Source: Bacillus sp. FJAT-22090 (GTDB lineage Bacteria; Bacillota; Bacilli; Bacillales_A; Planococcaceae). Taken from it: DNA of 64,000 nt. Positions 42,520-51,976 of the stretch are shown here, piece by piece. The position numbers and the translations under genes were made by a program. The notes beneath the pieces are model-generated. The model had not been told where the DNA came from, searched no databases, and saw nothing but the letters and a program-made list of their open reading frames with translations. Each line of letters begins with the position of its first letter. Position 1 is the stretch's first letter. Where the stretch lies: positions 62,001 through 126,000 of the forward strand of contig NZ_VEBK01000004.1 in the NCBI RefSeq assembly GCF_007676755.1. The letters are read 5' to 3'.

Positions 42520-43750
42520 GTTTTGGTTACTTGTTAATCAATTATACAAACAAAAGGTAAAAGCCAAATCATTTATTTTTTCTATTATTCTTTATGTCGC
42601 TGTAATCAGTGGTGTTATGTTCTGGTCTGATATTAAGGATGCCTTTTTCCAGGATGAACCACTACAAATCGCTATTATTAATGAAACGGATGCAGAGATT
42701 GAAGAGATTTTTGAAACCACCAGCGATATAGAATTCTCGTTTCCATCTGCTGAGAAAACCGAAATAGAAAAACAGGTTGTAGATGGTGATTATGCAGCAG
42801 TTGTTTTCGTCAAGGACCAAAACAACTCACTGGCGGCAGAAATTGCCACATTTGAACCACTTAACTTCAATGATCAGCTAAGTATCTCTTCAACTTTGCA
42901 ATATGCAGGTAAAATTTATGAAGTACAACAACTGAACTTAACCGCAGAGCAGGCAGAGAAAATTCTGCAATCGGAAACTACTATTTCCACAAAGAATCTT
43001 AATGAACAATCCTCTAGCGGAAAAAGTGAAGATGAAAAAGCTGCAGGAATCGGTGCTTCCTTCCTAGTAGGTTTCTTGATCTACTCATTTGTAATGACAT
43101 TCTTATCGATGATCACCACAGATGTGGCTTCTGAGAAGGGATCACGGGTTTTAGAAGTATTACTTGCAAGTGTGAAACCATCTACACACTTTATGGCGAA
43201 ATTGACAGGAACATTTTTACTTGCACTAACTCAAATCGGGGCATTGTTACTTGTTCAAAGCTTGTTGTTTATGTTCATTGATGGTGGATCAAAATGGGAT
43301 GCCGTAGTCAAGATAGCCAATGAGTTATCATTTGGTTATATTGGATATGCCATAGCATTTTTGTTATTAACCATTATTCTTTATTTAATACTTGGTGCAC
43401 TACTTGGCTCACTTGTTTCCAAAGTAGAAGAGTCCAGTCAAGCCATGATGCCTGCGATGATGGTTGGGATCATTGGTTTCTATGTGCTAATTTCAGGTAT
43501 GGCCAGTCCTGATACAATTCTTATCAAAGTATTTTCATACATCCCCTTCACATCCGGGATGGTAATGCCTCTTCGGATTGGAGCAACAGACATTGCTTCA
43601 TTCGCACCAATTGTATCAATGCTAGTACTAATCGGCACAGTCATTTTAATGTTCTTACTAAGCCTATCTTTCTACAAACGTAGCGTCTTAACTTATAGCT
43701 CAGGCGGCATTATCCAAAAAATTAAAACCGTGCTTAAAGTGACAACTTAA
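42512..43750 (+). CDS. ABC transporter permease (YhaP/NatB-like, ABC-2 type)
   Basis: 412 residues. First helix near residue 20-40, an external domain of about 150 residues, then five or six helices from residue 185 (FLVGFLIYSFVMTFLSMITTD, SRVLEVLLASVKP is the ABC-2 signature loop). Size and layout match YhaP/NatB. The ATG at 42512 is chosen from GGTGG just upstream and the coupling overlap with the ATPase gene. Confidence 0.9.
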   Translation: MSKFWLLVNQLYKQKVKAKSFIFSIILYVAVISGVMFWSDIKDAFFQDEPLQIAIINETDAEIEEIFETTSDIEFSFPSAEKTEIEKQVVDGDYAAVVFVKDQNNSLAAEIATFEPLNFNDQLSISSTLQYAGKIYEVQQLNLTAEQAEKILQSETTISTKNLNEQSSSGKSEDEKAAGIGASFLVGFLIYSFVMTFLSMITTDVASEKGSRVLEVLLASVKPSTHFMAKLTGTFLLALTQIGALLLVQSLLFMFIDGGSKWDAVVKIANELSFGYIGYAIAFLLLTIILYLILGALLGSLVSKVEESSQAMMPAMMVGIIGFYVLISGMASPDTILIKVFSYIPFTSGMVMPLRIGATDIASFAPIVSMLVLIGTVILMFLLSLSFYKRSVLTYSSGGIIQKIKTVLKVTT

Positions 43751-43800
43751 GACTAGTTTGCTTGCTCCGGCAACTACTAAATTAGCACTTAACTTCATGG

Positions 43801-43837
43801 AAACAATCGGGAAGATCGTCTTCCCGATTGTTTTTTT
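43801..43837 (+). terminator. Terminator of the YhaQP-like operon
   Basis: AAACAATCGGGAAGA and TCTTCCCGATTGTTT form a perfect 15-bp stem with T7. Confidence 0.9.
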
Positions 43838-43845
43838 GTTCATTT

Positions 43846-43880
43846 ATTACAGGACTGGTGCTTGGCATCAGTCCTGTAAT
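43846..43880 (+). promoter_or_regulatory. Dyad/hairpin upstream of asnO
   Basis: ATTACAGGACTG (43846-43857) and CAGTCCTGTAAT (43869-43880) are perfect inverted repeats; with a G-T pair the stem extends to 15 bp and leaves a 5-nt loop. There is no T run and a strong terminator lies just before, so it is more likely an operator or leader element of asnO than another terminator. Confidence 0.45.
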
Positions 43881-43963
43881 ATTTATCGATGCTTAAGCAT
43901 AGGTATGCACCAAGATGGTAGTTTCTTGCATAAAATGATTCATGATAGAAAGGATGCGGATAT

Positions 43964-45808
43964 ATGTGTGGAATAACAGGGTGGATTCACTTCGCTAAGA
44001 ATTTACGTAATGAGATGCCTATTGTTGAAAAAATGTCAAAGACATTAAGTAAGCGTGGACCGGATGACCATAACATTTGGAGCACTACTCATGCTCTGCT
44101 TGGCCATCGTCGTTTAACGGTAGTCGATCCAATAGGTGGAAAGCAGCCAATGACAAAAAGTCTCCAATCTAACCAATATACACTTTCGTATAATGGAGAG
44201 TTATATAATACAGAAGAACTTCGGAAGGAATTATTAAAACGGGGTCATTCTTTTTCGGGACATTCAGATACAGAAGTATTGTTAACCTCTTATATAGAAT
44301 GGAAAGAAAAATGTATAGATTATTTCAATGGCATTTTTGCTTTTGCCATCTGGGATGAACAAGAACAAAAGGTATTTATCGCGAGAGATCGCCTTGGGGT
44401 TAAGCCGTTATTTTATAGTGAAAGAAATGGTGGCTTTCTTTTTGGTTCGGAGTTAAAGGCGCTTCTCGCCCACCCAAATATTCCTGCAAATATAAATCGG
44501 GAAGGATTAGCCGAGATAATCGGCTTAGGCCCATCACGTACCCCAGGTTCAGGTGTGTATGAAGGGATCCATGAATTACGTCCTGCCCATGCACTTACTT
44601 TTTCTAAAAATGGTCTGCACATTTGGCGCTATTGGAATGTTCAAAGCTCATCTCATACGGACTCTTTGGAAGAAACTGCAGAGAAAGTTCGCTATTTAGT
44701 TTCGGATGCCGTAGAAAGACAGCTAGTATCAGATGTGCCTCTTTGCACATTCCTCTCTGGAGGTTTAGATTCAAGCATTATAACGGCAATCGCCTTAGAA
44801 GCTTTCGCTCAAAATTCAAAAGGCCCTCTCCACACTTACTCGATCGATTATGAAAATAATAACAAACACTTCAAAGGGAACACCTTTCAACCATCGGATG
44901 ACCAGCCATGGATTCAAAAAGTATCAAGTAAGCTAAATACCCTTCACCACCATTCAGTTATTAGCCAAGATGAATTAGCCCGCTATTTAACCGAAGCTGT
45001 ACATGTTCGAGACCTTCCCGGAATGGCTGATATCGACTCTTCTTTACTTTGGTTCTGTAGGCAAATAAAACAAGACTTCACTGTAGGACTGTCAGGAGAA
45101 TGTGCCGATGAAATTTTCGGGGGCTATCCTTGGTTTCACCAAGTTGCTACCGCCGAAAAAGGATTTCCTTGGATTCGCTCGATCAATGAAAGATTTATGT
45201 TACTAAACGATAACTGGCAAAAGAAACTCGCTATTAACGAATACGTTCAACATGCATATGATACAACAATTTCGGAAACTCCCCGATTAGAAGGAGAATC
45301 AGAAATCGCTGCAAAACGACGTGAGTTATTCTACTTGAATATGACTTGGTTTATGACGACATTATTGGATCGCAAAGACCGCATGAGTATGGGAGCTAGT
45401 TTGGAGGTAAGGGTACCATTTGCGGATCATCGATTAGTTGAGTACGCGTGGAACATTCCGTGGGATTTTAAAATGGTTGGCAATCAAGAAAAAGGAATTT
45501 TAAGAAAAGCGTTTCAAGAAAAGCTCCCATATGATGTGCTCTACCGAAAAAAAAGCCCTTATCCTAAAACACATAATCCAGTTTATACAGAGCACATTCA
45601 AAACATGTTAAAAGAACAAACCAAAGACAAAAATTCAATTCTTCATGAGCTATTCCATGCTAGACGACTCACCGAACTTATTGAATCCAATGGAGACACC
45701 TTTAAAATACCTTGGTTTGGCCAATTAATGTCTGGTCCTCAGCTTCTAGCTTATTTAGCACAAATACACATTTGGTTTAAGGATTATAACGTACAACTTG
45801 TAGATTAA
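43964..45808 (+). CDS. asnO: Asparagine synthetase (glutamine-hydrolysing), AsnO-like
   Basis: 614 residues, the length of B. subtilis AsnO. N-terminal glutaminase with nucleophile Cys2 (MCGITGW), RGPDDH and SYNGELYN; C-terminal ATP-pyrophosphatase with FLSGGLDSSII and GLSGECADEIFGGYPW. It makes asparagine from aspartate, glutamine and ATP; AsnO is sporulation-associated in B. subtilis. ATG is preceded by AGAAAGGATG. An inverted repeat lies about 80-120 bases upstream. Confidence 0.92.
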   Translation: MCGITGWIHFAKNLRNEMPIVEKMSKTLSKRGPDDHNIWSTTHALLGHRRLTVVDPIGGKQPMTKSLQSNQYTLSYNGELYNTEELRKELLKRGHSFSGHSDTEVLLTSYIEWKEKCIDYFNGIFAFAIWDEQEQKVFIARDRLGVKPLFYSERNGGFLFGSELKALLAHPNIPANINREGLAEIIGLGPSRTPGSGVYEGIHELRPAHALTFSKNGLHIWRYWNVQSSSHTDSLEETAEKVRYLVSDAVERQLVSDVPLCTFLSGGLDSSIITAIALEAFAQNSKGPLHTYSIDYENNNKHFKGNTFQPSDDQPWIQKVSSKLNTLHHHSVISQDELARYLTEAVHVRDLPGMADIDSSLLWFCRQIKQDFTVGLSGECADEIFGGYPWFHQVATAEKGFPWIRSINERFMLLNDNWQKKLAINEYVQHAYDTTISETPRLEGESEIAAKRRELFYLNMTWFMTTLLDRKDRMSMGASLEVRVPFADHRLVEYAWNIPWDFKMVGNQEKGILRKAFQEKLPYDVLYRKKSPYPKTHNPVYTEHIQNMLKEQTKDKNSILHELFHARRLTELIESNGDTFKIPWFGQLMSGPQLLAYLAQIHIWFKDYNVQLVD

Positions 45809-45847
45809 TAGCTAAGAAACTGATAAATGAGTAAGGATTTATTGCAC

Positions 45848-45897
45848 CATAAAAAAGGAAGGGGTCATCCTCCGTAATCTGATGACTCCTTCTGTTA
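45848..45897 (-). terminator. Terminator of the dapH-dapL operon
   Basis: AAGGAGTCATC and GATGACCCCTT pair with one mismatch, followed by TTTTTT on the minus strand just beyond the dapL stop. Confidence 0.75.
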
Positions 45898-47022
45898 TTA
45901 CGAGGAAAGTGTCCGAAAATATGATTCAACAAACGGAACAAGATAGTCGATAATTGTTTCATCTGGATTCAATTTTGCATGATGTAGTCCAAAAGAAGAG
46001 TCTACTCCAGCCCAAAATAATACTCCTGGAATTTCTTGTAGAAAATAGCCGAAATCTTCTCCAGTCATTGCTGCATCACATACGATTACTTGAGTCGACT
46101 TTTCTTGTTTAGCAAATGTTAAAAATTCATGCGTCAACGTTTCATCATTTTTTACTTGATAATATGACGAACCATAATCGATACGAATGTCACAATCAAA
46201 AGCTATTTCCGTGGCACGGCAAAATGCCTCCACTTTTTCTTTTATTATCATCATTGTGGCAGCATCCATCGTACGAATGGTTCCTTCTAAACGAGCGTTA
46301 CCCGAGATAATATTCTGTACAGTACCAGATGACATTTTGCCAATTGTTAAAACTGCTGGTTCCATTGGGTTTACCCCTCTACTCACAATCGTTTGTAACT
46401 GTAATAAAAGAGTAGCTGCCGCAATAGACATATCTTTTGCCTGATGCGGGAAAGCAGCGTGACCTTCCTTCCCTTCTAATTCAACAAACAACTCCGAAGT
46501 ATTGGCAAATAACAAACCTGGACGAGTTGCAATTGTTCCTACGGGATACTCAGGCGCAATATGAAACGCAAATATTTTATCCGGTATGAGTTCTGGATGC
46601 TCACTTTTCAGCCACTCCCTCATCGGTAATGCTCCACCAGGGCCTTCTTCCGCGGGCTGAAAAATAATTACTACATGATCATTTATTGGATTTTCCACAA
46701 GCTTTCTAAGCAAACCTAATGCCACCGTCATATGTATGTCGTGTCCGCATGCATGCATTCTTCCCTCATGCTCCGATTTGAAAGGAAGGCCAGTTGCTTC
46801 AGTTATTGGCAGACCATCCATATCTGTTCGCCATCCAAGGGTCTTCTTAGCTTGCGCTCCCTTCACTTTCACAATAATACCAGTTTTCCACGTAACTATT
46901 TCTAACTTTTCTTGTGGAAGTGCATAAATTTGTTCTAATAAATACGAGTGTGTTTTCACTTCTTTAAAACCCAATTCTGGTATACGGTGCAGGTCTCTCC
47001 TTATTTCTACTAATGATTTCAT
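45898..47022 (-). CDS. dapL: N-acetyldiaminopimelate deacetylase
   Basis: 374 residues, M20 amidohydrolase fold. Metal-binding segments [41 protein letters not shown] and the C-terminal [12 protein letters not shown] are all present. It removes acetate from N-acetyl-LL-diaminopimelate in the acetylase branch of lysine/DAP synthesis. It lies 11 bases after dapH and is cotranscribed with it. Confidence 0.93.
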   Translation of the reverse strand: MKSLVEIRRDLHRIPELGFKEVKTHSYLLEQIYALPQEKLEIVTWKTGIIVKVKGAQAKKTLGWRTDMDGLPITEATGLPFKSEHEGRMHACGHDIHMTVALGLLRKLVENPINDHVVIIFQPAEEGPGGALPMREWLKSEHPELIPDKIFAFHIAPEYPVGTIATRPGLLFANTSELFVELEGKEGHAAFPHQAKDMSIAAATLLLQLQTIVSRGVNPMEPAVLTIGKMSSGTVQNIISGNARLEGTIRTMDAATMMIIKEKVEAFCRATEIAFDCDIRIDYGSSYYQVKNDETLTHEFLTFAKQEKSTQVIVCDAAMTGEDFGYFLQEIPGVLFWAGVDSSFGLHHAKLNPDETIIDYLVPFVESYFRTLSS

Positions 47023-47033
47023 GATGCACCTTC

Positions 47034-47747
47034 TTACAGTTGACGTAGTTCTTGCATAATTTCTGTTTTAGATCGAGTTTGATCATCAATTTCTTTAACT
47101 ACTTTGGCTGGCGTTCCTGCAACTACTGTATAGGCTGGAACATCCTTTGTCACAACTGCACCTGCTGCCACAACTGCACCTTTTCCAACTCTACATCCTT
47201 CTAACACAACAGCATTCGCACCGATCAAAACATCATCCTCTATAATAACAGGAGTTGCAGAAGGAGGTTCAATAACACCTGCAAGTACGGCCCCTGCCCC
47301 AATATGACAGTTTTTCCCGACTGTCGCACGTCCACCAAGAATTGCCCCCATGTCAATCATCGAACCTTCACCAATTACAGCTCCAATGTTAATAACGGCT
47401 CCTAGCATAATGATTGCATTATCTCCAATACTTACTTGATCACGAATAATGGCACCCGGTTCAATACGTGCATTAATTCCCTTTAAGTCTAATAGTGGGA
47501 TAGCAGAATTCCTGCTTTCATTTTCCACTACTGCATCTTCGATTAAATCTTCATTGTTATTCAATACGGGCTCAATCTCAGACCATTCCCCAAATAGAAC
47601 AAGTGAATTTCCTTCTCCGAACACTTTTGTATTTTCACCAAAATAAAGTTGATCGATCCCTTGCCCTTTTATGTACACTTTTACTTGTGTCGATTTTTTT
47701 GCATGTTGAATATACGAGATGATTTCATACGCGTCCAATTGTTTCAT
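47034..47747 (-). CDS. dapH: Tetrahydrodipicolinate N-acetyltransferase
   Basis: 237 residues. The C-terminal two thirds are a left-handed beta-helix of hexapeptide repeats ([21 protein letters not shown] and so on, ending [26 protein letters not shown]). The N-terminal DUF-like region [20 protein letters not shown] is the DapH-specific domain. It acetylates tetrahydrodipicolinate. The ATG at 47747 lies nine bases behind GAGGT; a codon three earlier has no site. First gene of the operon. Confidence 0.93.
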   Translation of the reverse strand: MKQLDAYEIISYIQHAKKSTQVKVYIKGQGIDQLYFGENTKVFGEGNSLVLFGEWSEIEPVLNNNEDLIEDAVVENESRNSAIPLLDLKGINARIEPGAIIRDQVSIGDNAIIMLGAVINIGAVIGEGSMIDMGAILGGRATVGKNCHIGAGAVLAGVIEPPSATPVIIEDDVLIGANAVVLEGCRVGKGAVVAAGAVVTKDVPAYTVVAGTPAKVVKEIDDQTRSKTEIMQELRQL

Positions 47748-48049
47748 CCTCCACATACCTCCTCCAAAAATATGTGATAATTGTACAGGAATTTTTATTA
47801 AAAATCACGAATTTAAATACATTTTTTGATATTTAATTCAAGAAAAAGTTATTTTTTCATGTAAAAATCGACGTATTTTGTCTAACAATCGGAGAATTCA
47901 GAGAAAGCATTGTAAATAACATTAGTAAAAGTATAATAATGTTAATCTTCTATTAGAAACGCAACTACTACAACTCGGAAAACTAATTACCGGCAAATGA
48001 AAGCGCTATCAGATGGGAGAAAACAATAACTATTTTTGGGGGGAGAAAG
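47748..48049. other. Divergent AT-rich intergenic region between dapH and the TRAP-TAXI genes
   Basis: About 300 bases, very AT-rich. On the plus strand TTGTAA (47910-47915), 16 bases, and TATAAT (47932-47937) form a good sigma-A promoter for the TRAP operon. No clear dyad or leader structure is seen on the dapH side. Confidence 0.55.
47910..47937 (+). promoter_or_regulatory. Sigma-A-type promoter of the TRAP-TAXI operon
   Basis: TTGTAA and a perfect TATAAT with a 16-base spacer, about 110 bases upstream of the solute-binding-protein start. Confidence 0.6.
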
Positions 48050-49048
48050 TTGAAGAAGAATTTATTCGGATTTATGACTGTACTTCTCGGCATGATGTTA
48101 TTAACAACTGCATGTAGTGAAGGCAAGACAAACATTGCTATAGGGCCTCCTGCAAGTGAAACGAATTCTGTTTCCAAAACCATCTTAGGTGCCTATGGTC
48201 TTGAAGAAGGGGATTACAAAGAATACCAAGAAGGGTTTGGGGATGCTGCTGATGGTGTACAAGATGGAAACATCGACATTTCAATTGGAATCTTAGGACT
48301 TCCGGCTGCAAGTATTGAAAGTTTACAAGCATCAGTTGGAGATGTTGTCATGATAAGCCTGTCTGATGAAGCTATTGCAAAAATAGAAGAAACCAGTGGA
48401 TACAGACGACATACGATTCCAAAAGACACATACGATTTTCTAGAATCCGATGTCCAAACGGTTACAGCATACGCCATTCTAATGGGTAGCACCGACACAA
48501 TCGATGATGAACTTGGATATGAACTTGCAAAGACTATGATTGAAAAGGCAAGTGAAAATACACATGCTCAAGCAAAACAAATGATTTTAGAAAATGCACT
48601 TCGTGGTTCGGAAAATCTTCCAATTCATCCAGGGGCTAAGCGTTATTATGAAGAACAAGGCATAACTGTAGATAATCCGGTCGCTAAACTTACCGCGGAT
48701 AAAAGTACCCGTAAAAGTGAACTTATACTAGGTACGGGTAGCCAAGGGGGAACTTACTATCCACTTGGAGGTGAAATGGCAAGCATTTGGAATAAATACA
48801 TTGAGGGTGTCAACGTGACAAACACAGAAACAGGAGCCTCTGTAGAAAACTTATCGAGTATCCGAGATGGACACATGGATCTAGGAATGAGCGTGCATGT
48901 TCCTGCATTACAAGCTGTGAACGGTGAAGCAGCATTTGAAGGGAATGAAGTTCCGAACGCAGCATTTATTGGTCATATTTATCCTGAAGTTATCCAAATT
49001 GTTACACGTGAAAGTGTGGGAATTAAGAGCTTCGATGATTTGAAGTAG
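48050..49048 (+). CDS. TAXI-family TRAP solute-binding lipoprotein with circularly permuted domain order
   Basis: 332 residues: lipoprotein signal with lipobox LTTAC (Cys22), then GKTNIAIGPPASETNS at residues 25-40, a segment normally in the middle of TAXI proteins. What is normally the C-terminal end (PIHPGAKRYYEEQG, 201-214) is followed by a linker and then SELILGTGSQGGTYYPLGGE (233-252), normally the start of the mature protein. It ends at SFDDLK (327-332), exactly where the family continues into GKxVAIGP. Nothing is missing, so the gene is permuted and not truncated. TTG start behind GGGGGG. Followed by its fused permease after 37 bases. Confidence 0.88.
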   Translation: MKKNLFGFMTVLLGMMLLTTACSEGKTNIAIGPPASETNSVSKTILGAYGLEEGDYKEYQEGFGDAADGVQDGNIDISIGILGLPAASIESLQASVGDVVMISLSDEAIAKIEETSGYRRHTIPKDTYDFLESDVQTVTAYAILMGSTDTIDDELGYELAKTMIEKASENTHAQAKQMILENALRGSENLPIHPGAKRYYEEQGITVDNPVAKLTADKSTRKSELILGTGSQGGTYYPLGGEMASIWNKYIEGVNVTNTETGASVENLSSIRDGHMDLGMSVHVPALQAVNGEAAFEGNEVPNAAFIGHIYPEVIQIVTRESVGIKSFDDLK

Positions 49049-49085
49049 TATTTAAGATGTCTGATTTTGAAAGAGAGGTGGGCAA

Positions 49086-51056
49086 ATGCGTGATCAGCAT
49101 ACGGTTGATGCACAAGAAATTTTAGAAAAATACGATAAAGAAAATCAATTTCGTACAAAAATCGGAAAATGGGCATGGGTTGTTACTTTTCTAGGTGTTT
49201 CACTTACTATATTTCATCTATATACAGCATATTTTGGTACGCTTCCCTCCCAAAAACAAGGAGCCGTTCATTTAGGTACTGCACTAGGGGTTATCTTTCT
49301 TTTATACCCAATAAAAAAAGGCATGCAAAAAGTACAGAAAACAGTTCCATGGTATGACATTTTACTTGCCTTTACTTCAATGTATGTAACGTACCATAAA
49401 ATTTTATTCTTTGATTCAATCCTGCAGAGTAGGATTTCCGGATATAGCCTTCCCGATGTATTCATTTCGATTCTAGGCATAATTCTAGTACTTGAGGCTA
49501 CAAGGAGAACAGTAGGCTTACCTATAGTTATTGTTGCATTTGTAGCCATCCTATATGCGGTTTTTGGAAATTTTGTTCCTACACAAATCCTATCCCATCC
49601 AGGTTTTTCAGTGGATCGAACGGCAACAACTCTTTGGTATAAAGAAAGTGGCGTATTTGGAACACCTGTACAAATCTCAGCGAAGTTTATTTTCCTTTTC
49701 CTATTTTTTGGTGTTATGCTCGTACAAACAAATATTGGGAAATTCTTTAATGACCTTGCATTCGCCTTAACTGGACGCTATACAGGAGGAACTGCGAAAA
49801 CTGCTGTGGTTGCTAGTGCTTTACAAGGAACCGTTTCTGGTAGTTCAGTTGGTAATACTGTTGCAACTGGATCATTTACGATTCCCATGATGAAAAAAGC
49901 TGGTTTCAAGCCCGAATTCGCTGGTGCCACCGAAGCAGCTGCTTCAACAGGTGGGCAAATAATGCCACCAATGATGGGAGCAGCTGCATTCATAATGATG
50001 GAGTATTTGGGTGTTTCATACGGGGTCATCATGCTGGCGGCAGTCATTCCGGCTATCCTTTATTTCACAGGAATTTTTATCGGAACTCATTTTGAGGCAA
50101 AAAAATTAAAAATCTTTGGATTACCAAAGTCTCAATTACCATCCTTCCGAAAACTACTGAAAAGAAACTGGTTTATGCTTCTTCCTCTATTCGTTATTAT
50201 CGGAACGATTATGTATGGGTTTACACCACAGCGGGCAGCCCTTTTTGGCATTATTACAGCATTTTTGGTTAGCCTTATCCGTAAAGAAACAAGAATGTCA
50301 TTTAAACAAACAGTAAATGTCCTTGAACAAGGTACGAGAGTTGCACTACCTGTTATAGCAGCGGTAGCAACTGCCGGTGTCATTGCGGGTGTAGTGAGTA
50401 TGACTGGACTCGGTTCCAAATTTGCAGCTGGAGTTATTGCACTATCCAATGGTTATTTGTTTCTTGCGCTTATCTTCACCATGATCGCTTGCCTCGTCCT
50501 AGGAATGGGTTTACCAACAACGGCAAACTACGTTGTTACAGCGACTATTGCAGCACCAGTACTTATTAACGAATTTGGTGTAGCCCCTATAGCAGCGCAT
50601 ATGTTTGTCTTCTATTTCGGAATTGCGGCTGATATTACGCCTCCCGTATGCCTAGCAGCTTACGCTGGGGCTGGCATTGCGGGAGCAAATCCATTTAAGA
50701 CGGGCATGAATGCAGTAAAACTTGCTATTGCAGCGTTTATCGTTCCGTACATCTTCATTTATAATCCGATCTTAGTGATGGTAGATGTCGAACCATTTAT
50801 GTTAGTGTTCTCAGTAATAGCTGCTCTAATCGGTATGATTGCTGTTAGTAGCTCCATGATAGGTTACTTTATTCGTAATTCGAAAATTTGGGAACGCTTT
50901 GCTCTATTTACAGCAGGTATCATGCTTATTGTACCCGAGCTTATTAGCACCCTTATAGGGGCAGTCCTGATAATAGCAATTTGGTTTATCCAAAAAAAGA
51001 GAACAGACGATGAATATAAATTGGAAAGTTCATCAGCAGGACAGCCCACCTATTAA
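49086..51056 (+). CDS. TRAP transporter fused 4TM/12TM permease
   Basis: 656 residues, about 17 helices: the small-subunit-like DctQ part (to about 180) fused to a DctM part, typical for TAXI-linked systems. Signature segments: LALTGRYTGGTAKTAVVASA, GSFTIPMMKKAGFKPEFAGA, EAAASTGGQIMPPMMGAAAF and LGMGLPTTANYVVTA. It imports a carboxylate-type solute with sodium, using the TAXI lipoprotein upstream. ATG behind GAGAGGTGGG. Confidence 0.93.
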   Translation: MRDQHTVDAQEILEKYDKENQFRTKIGKWAWVVTFLGVSLTIFHLYTAYFGTLPSQKQGAVHLGTALGVIFLLYPIKKGMQKVQKTVPWYDILLAFTSMYVTYHKILFFDSILQSRISGYSLPDVFISILGIILVLEATRRTVGLPIVIVAFVAILYAVFGNFVPTQILSHPGFSVDRTATTLWYKESGVFGTPVQISAKFIFLFLFFGVMLVQTNIGKFFNDLAFALTGRYTGGTAKTAVVASALQGTVSGSSVGNTVATGSFTIPMMKKAGFKPEFAGATEAAASTGGQIMPPMMGAAAFIMMEYLGVSYGVIMLAAVIPAILYFTGIFIGTHFEAKKLKIFGLPKSQLPSFRKLLKRNWFMLLPLFVIIGTIMYGFTPQRAALFGIITAFLVSLIRKETRMSFKQTVNVLEQGTRVALPVIAAVATAGVIAGVVSMTGLGSKFAAGVIALSNGYLFLALIFTMIACLVLGMGLPTTANYVVTATIAAPVLINEFGVAPIAAHMFVFYFGIAADITPPVCLAAYAGAGIAGANPFKTGMNAVKLAIAAFIVPYIFIYNPILVMVDVEPFMLVFSVIAALIGMIAVSSSMIGYFIRNSKIWERFALFTAGIMLIVPELISTLIGAVLIIAIWFIQKKRTDDEYKLESSSAGQPTY

Positions 51057-51070
51057 TATTAAAACTTACC

Positions 51071-51108
51071 AATGCCAAGGAATATTTACTTTTCCTTGGC
51101 AGTATCAT
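51071..51108 (+). terminator. Terminator of the TRAP operon
   Basis: TGCCAAGGAA and TTCCTTGGCA pair perfectly; the following T run is weak. Confidence 0.6.
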
Positions 51109-51161
51109 TTGTTTTCCACTCCATAATATGGCAGTATTATTATAAAACAGGTCGTGGTTAA

Positions 51162-51974
51162 ATGGGAAAAGTTATTTTCGAAACGGTAAATTTAAGTAAA
51201 GTCATAGAGGGTCATACTATTCTACGAAACGTTTCCTTTCGTTTTGAGGAAAAGTCTGCTATTGCTATTCGAGGACAAAATGGGTCTGGAAAAAGTACAT
51301 TTATAAAACTCCTAGCTGGGATTTATGAACCTTCGAGCGGCAAAATCAAAAGGAATGCAAATAAGATTGGGTACGTGCCTGAACATTTTCCGGAGAATCT
51401 GAGATTTAAACTGAAGGAATACTTATTAATGATTGCCTCCTTTCACGAAATATCCATGAAGAGCATTGAATCGGAGCTTATAGAATACATACGCTTATTT
51501 GAAATAGAACCATTTATTAATACACCACTTAAATACTGCTCGAAAGGTACCAAGCAAAAGGTCGGTATCATTCAAGCCCTTCTTATGAAACCAGATGTTT
51601 TACTATTAGATGAACCACTAACTGGATTAGATCCTACCTCCCAGCAGCAGTTGATCTACCTATTACAAAAGCTGAAGAAGGAGCTAACCATTATCTTCAC
51701 CACCCATGAGGACGTGATGGTCGGGACAATAGCAGATCAAGTTTTATACGTAGAATCCGGACAACTCTTATTCGATATAGAACCTAAGCAAACCAAAAAA
51801 ATAATTAAAGTAGAGTTTCCCAATAAAAAGATCTTTACTGAATTAAATACAATAGATATTCATTATGAAGGTAATATAGCCCTTCTAACAGTCAATACAT
51901 CTTTAAGCGATGAAATATTACTAAATTTATTAAACAAAAAATGCTCCGTACTAGAAGTAAAGGAAATGAGGTAA
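51162..51974 (+). CDS. ABC transporter ATPase
   Basis: 270 residues. Walker A GQNGSGKST, signature YCSKGTKQKVGI, Walker B VLLLDEPLTGLDP, then a C-terminal extension of about 70 residues. With the membrane protein that follows two bases later, it forms a two-gene ABC system of unknown substrate. ATG with AGGTCGTGG upstream. Confidence 0.88.
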   Translation: MGKVIFETVNLSKVIEGHTILRNVSFRFEEKSAIAIRGQNGSGKSTFIKLLAGIYEPSSGKIKRNANKIGYVPEHFPENLRFKLKEYLLMIASFHEISMKSIESELIEYIRLFEIEPFINTPLKYCSKGTKQKVGIIQALLMKPDVLLLDEPLTGLDPTSQQQLIYLLQKLKKELTIIFTTHEDVMVGTIADQVLYVESGQLLFDIEPKQTKKIIKVEFPNKKIFTELNTIDIHYEGNIALLTVNTSLSDEILLNLLNKKCSVLEVKEMR

Positions 51975-51976
51975 AT

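Noticed and set aside
48050-49048. TAXI gene as a truncated or frameshifted pseudogene
   Set aside because: All conserved segments occur once, the frame is uninterrupted, signal peptide and lipobox are intact, and the break falls precisely at a domain crossover.
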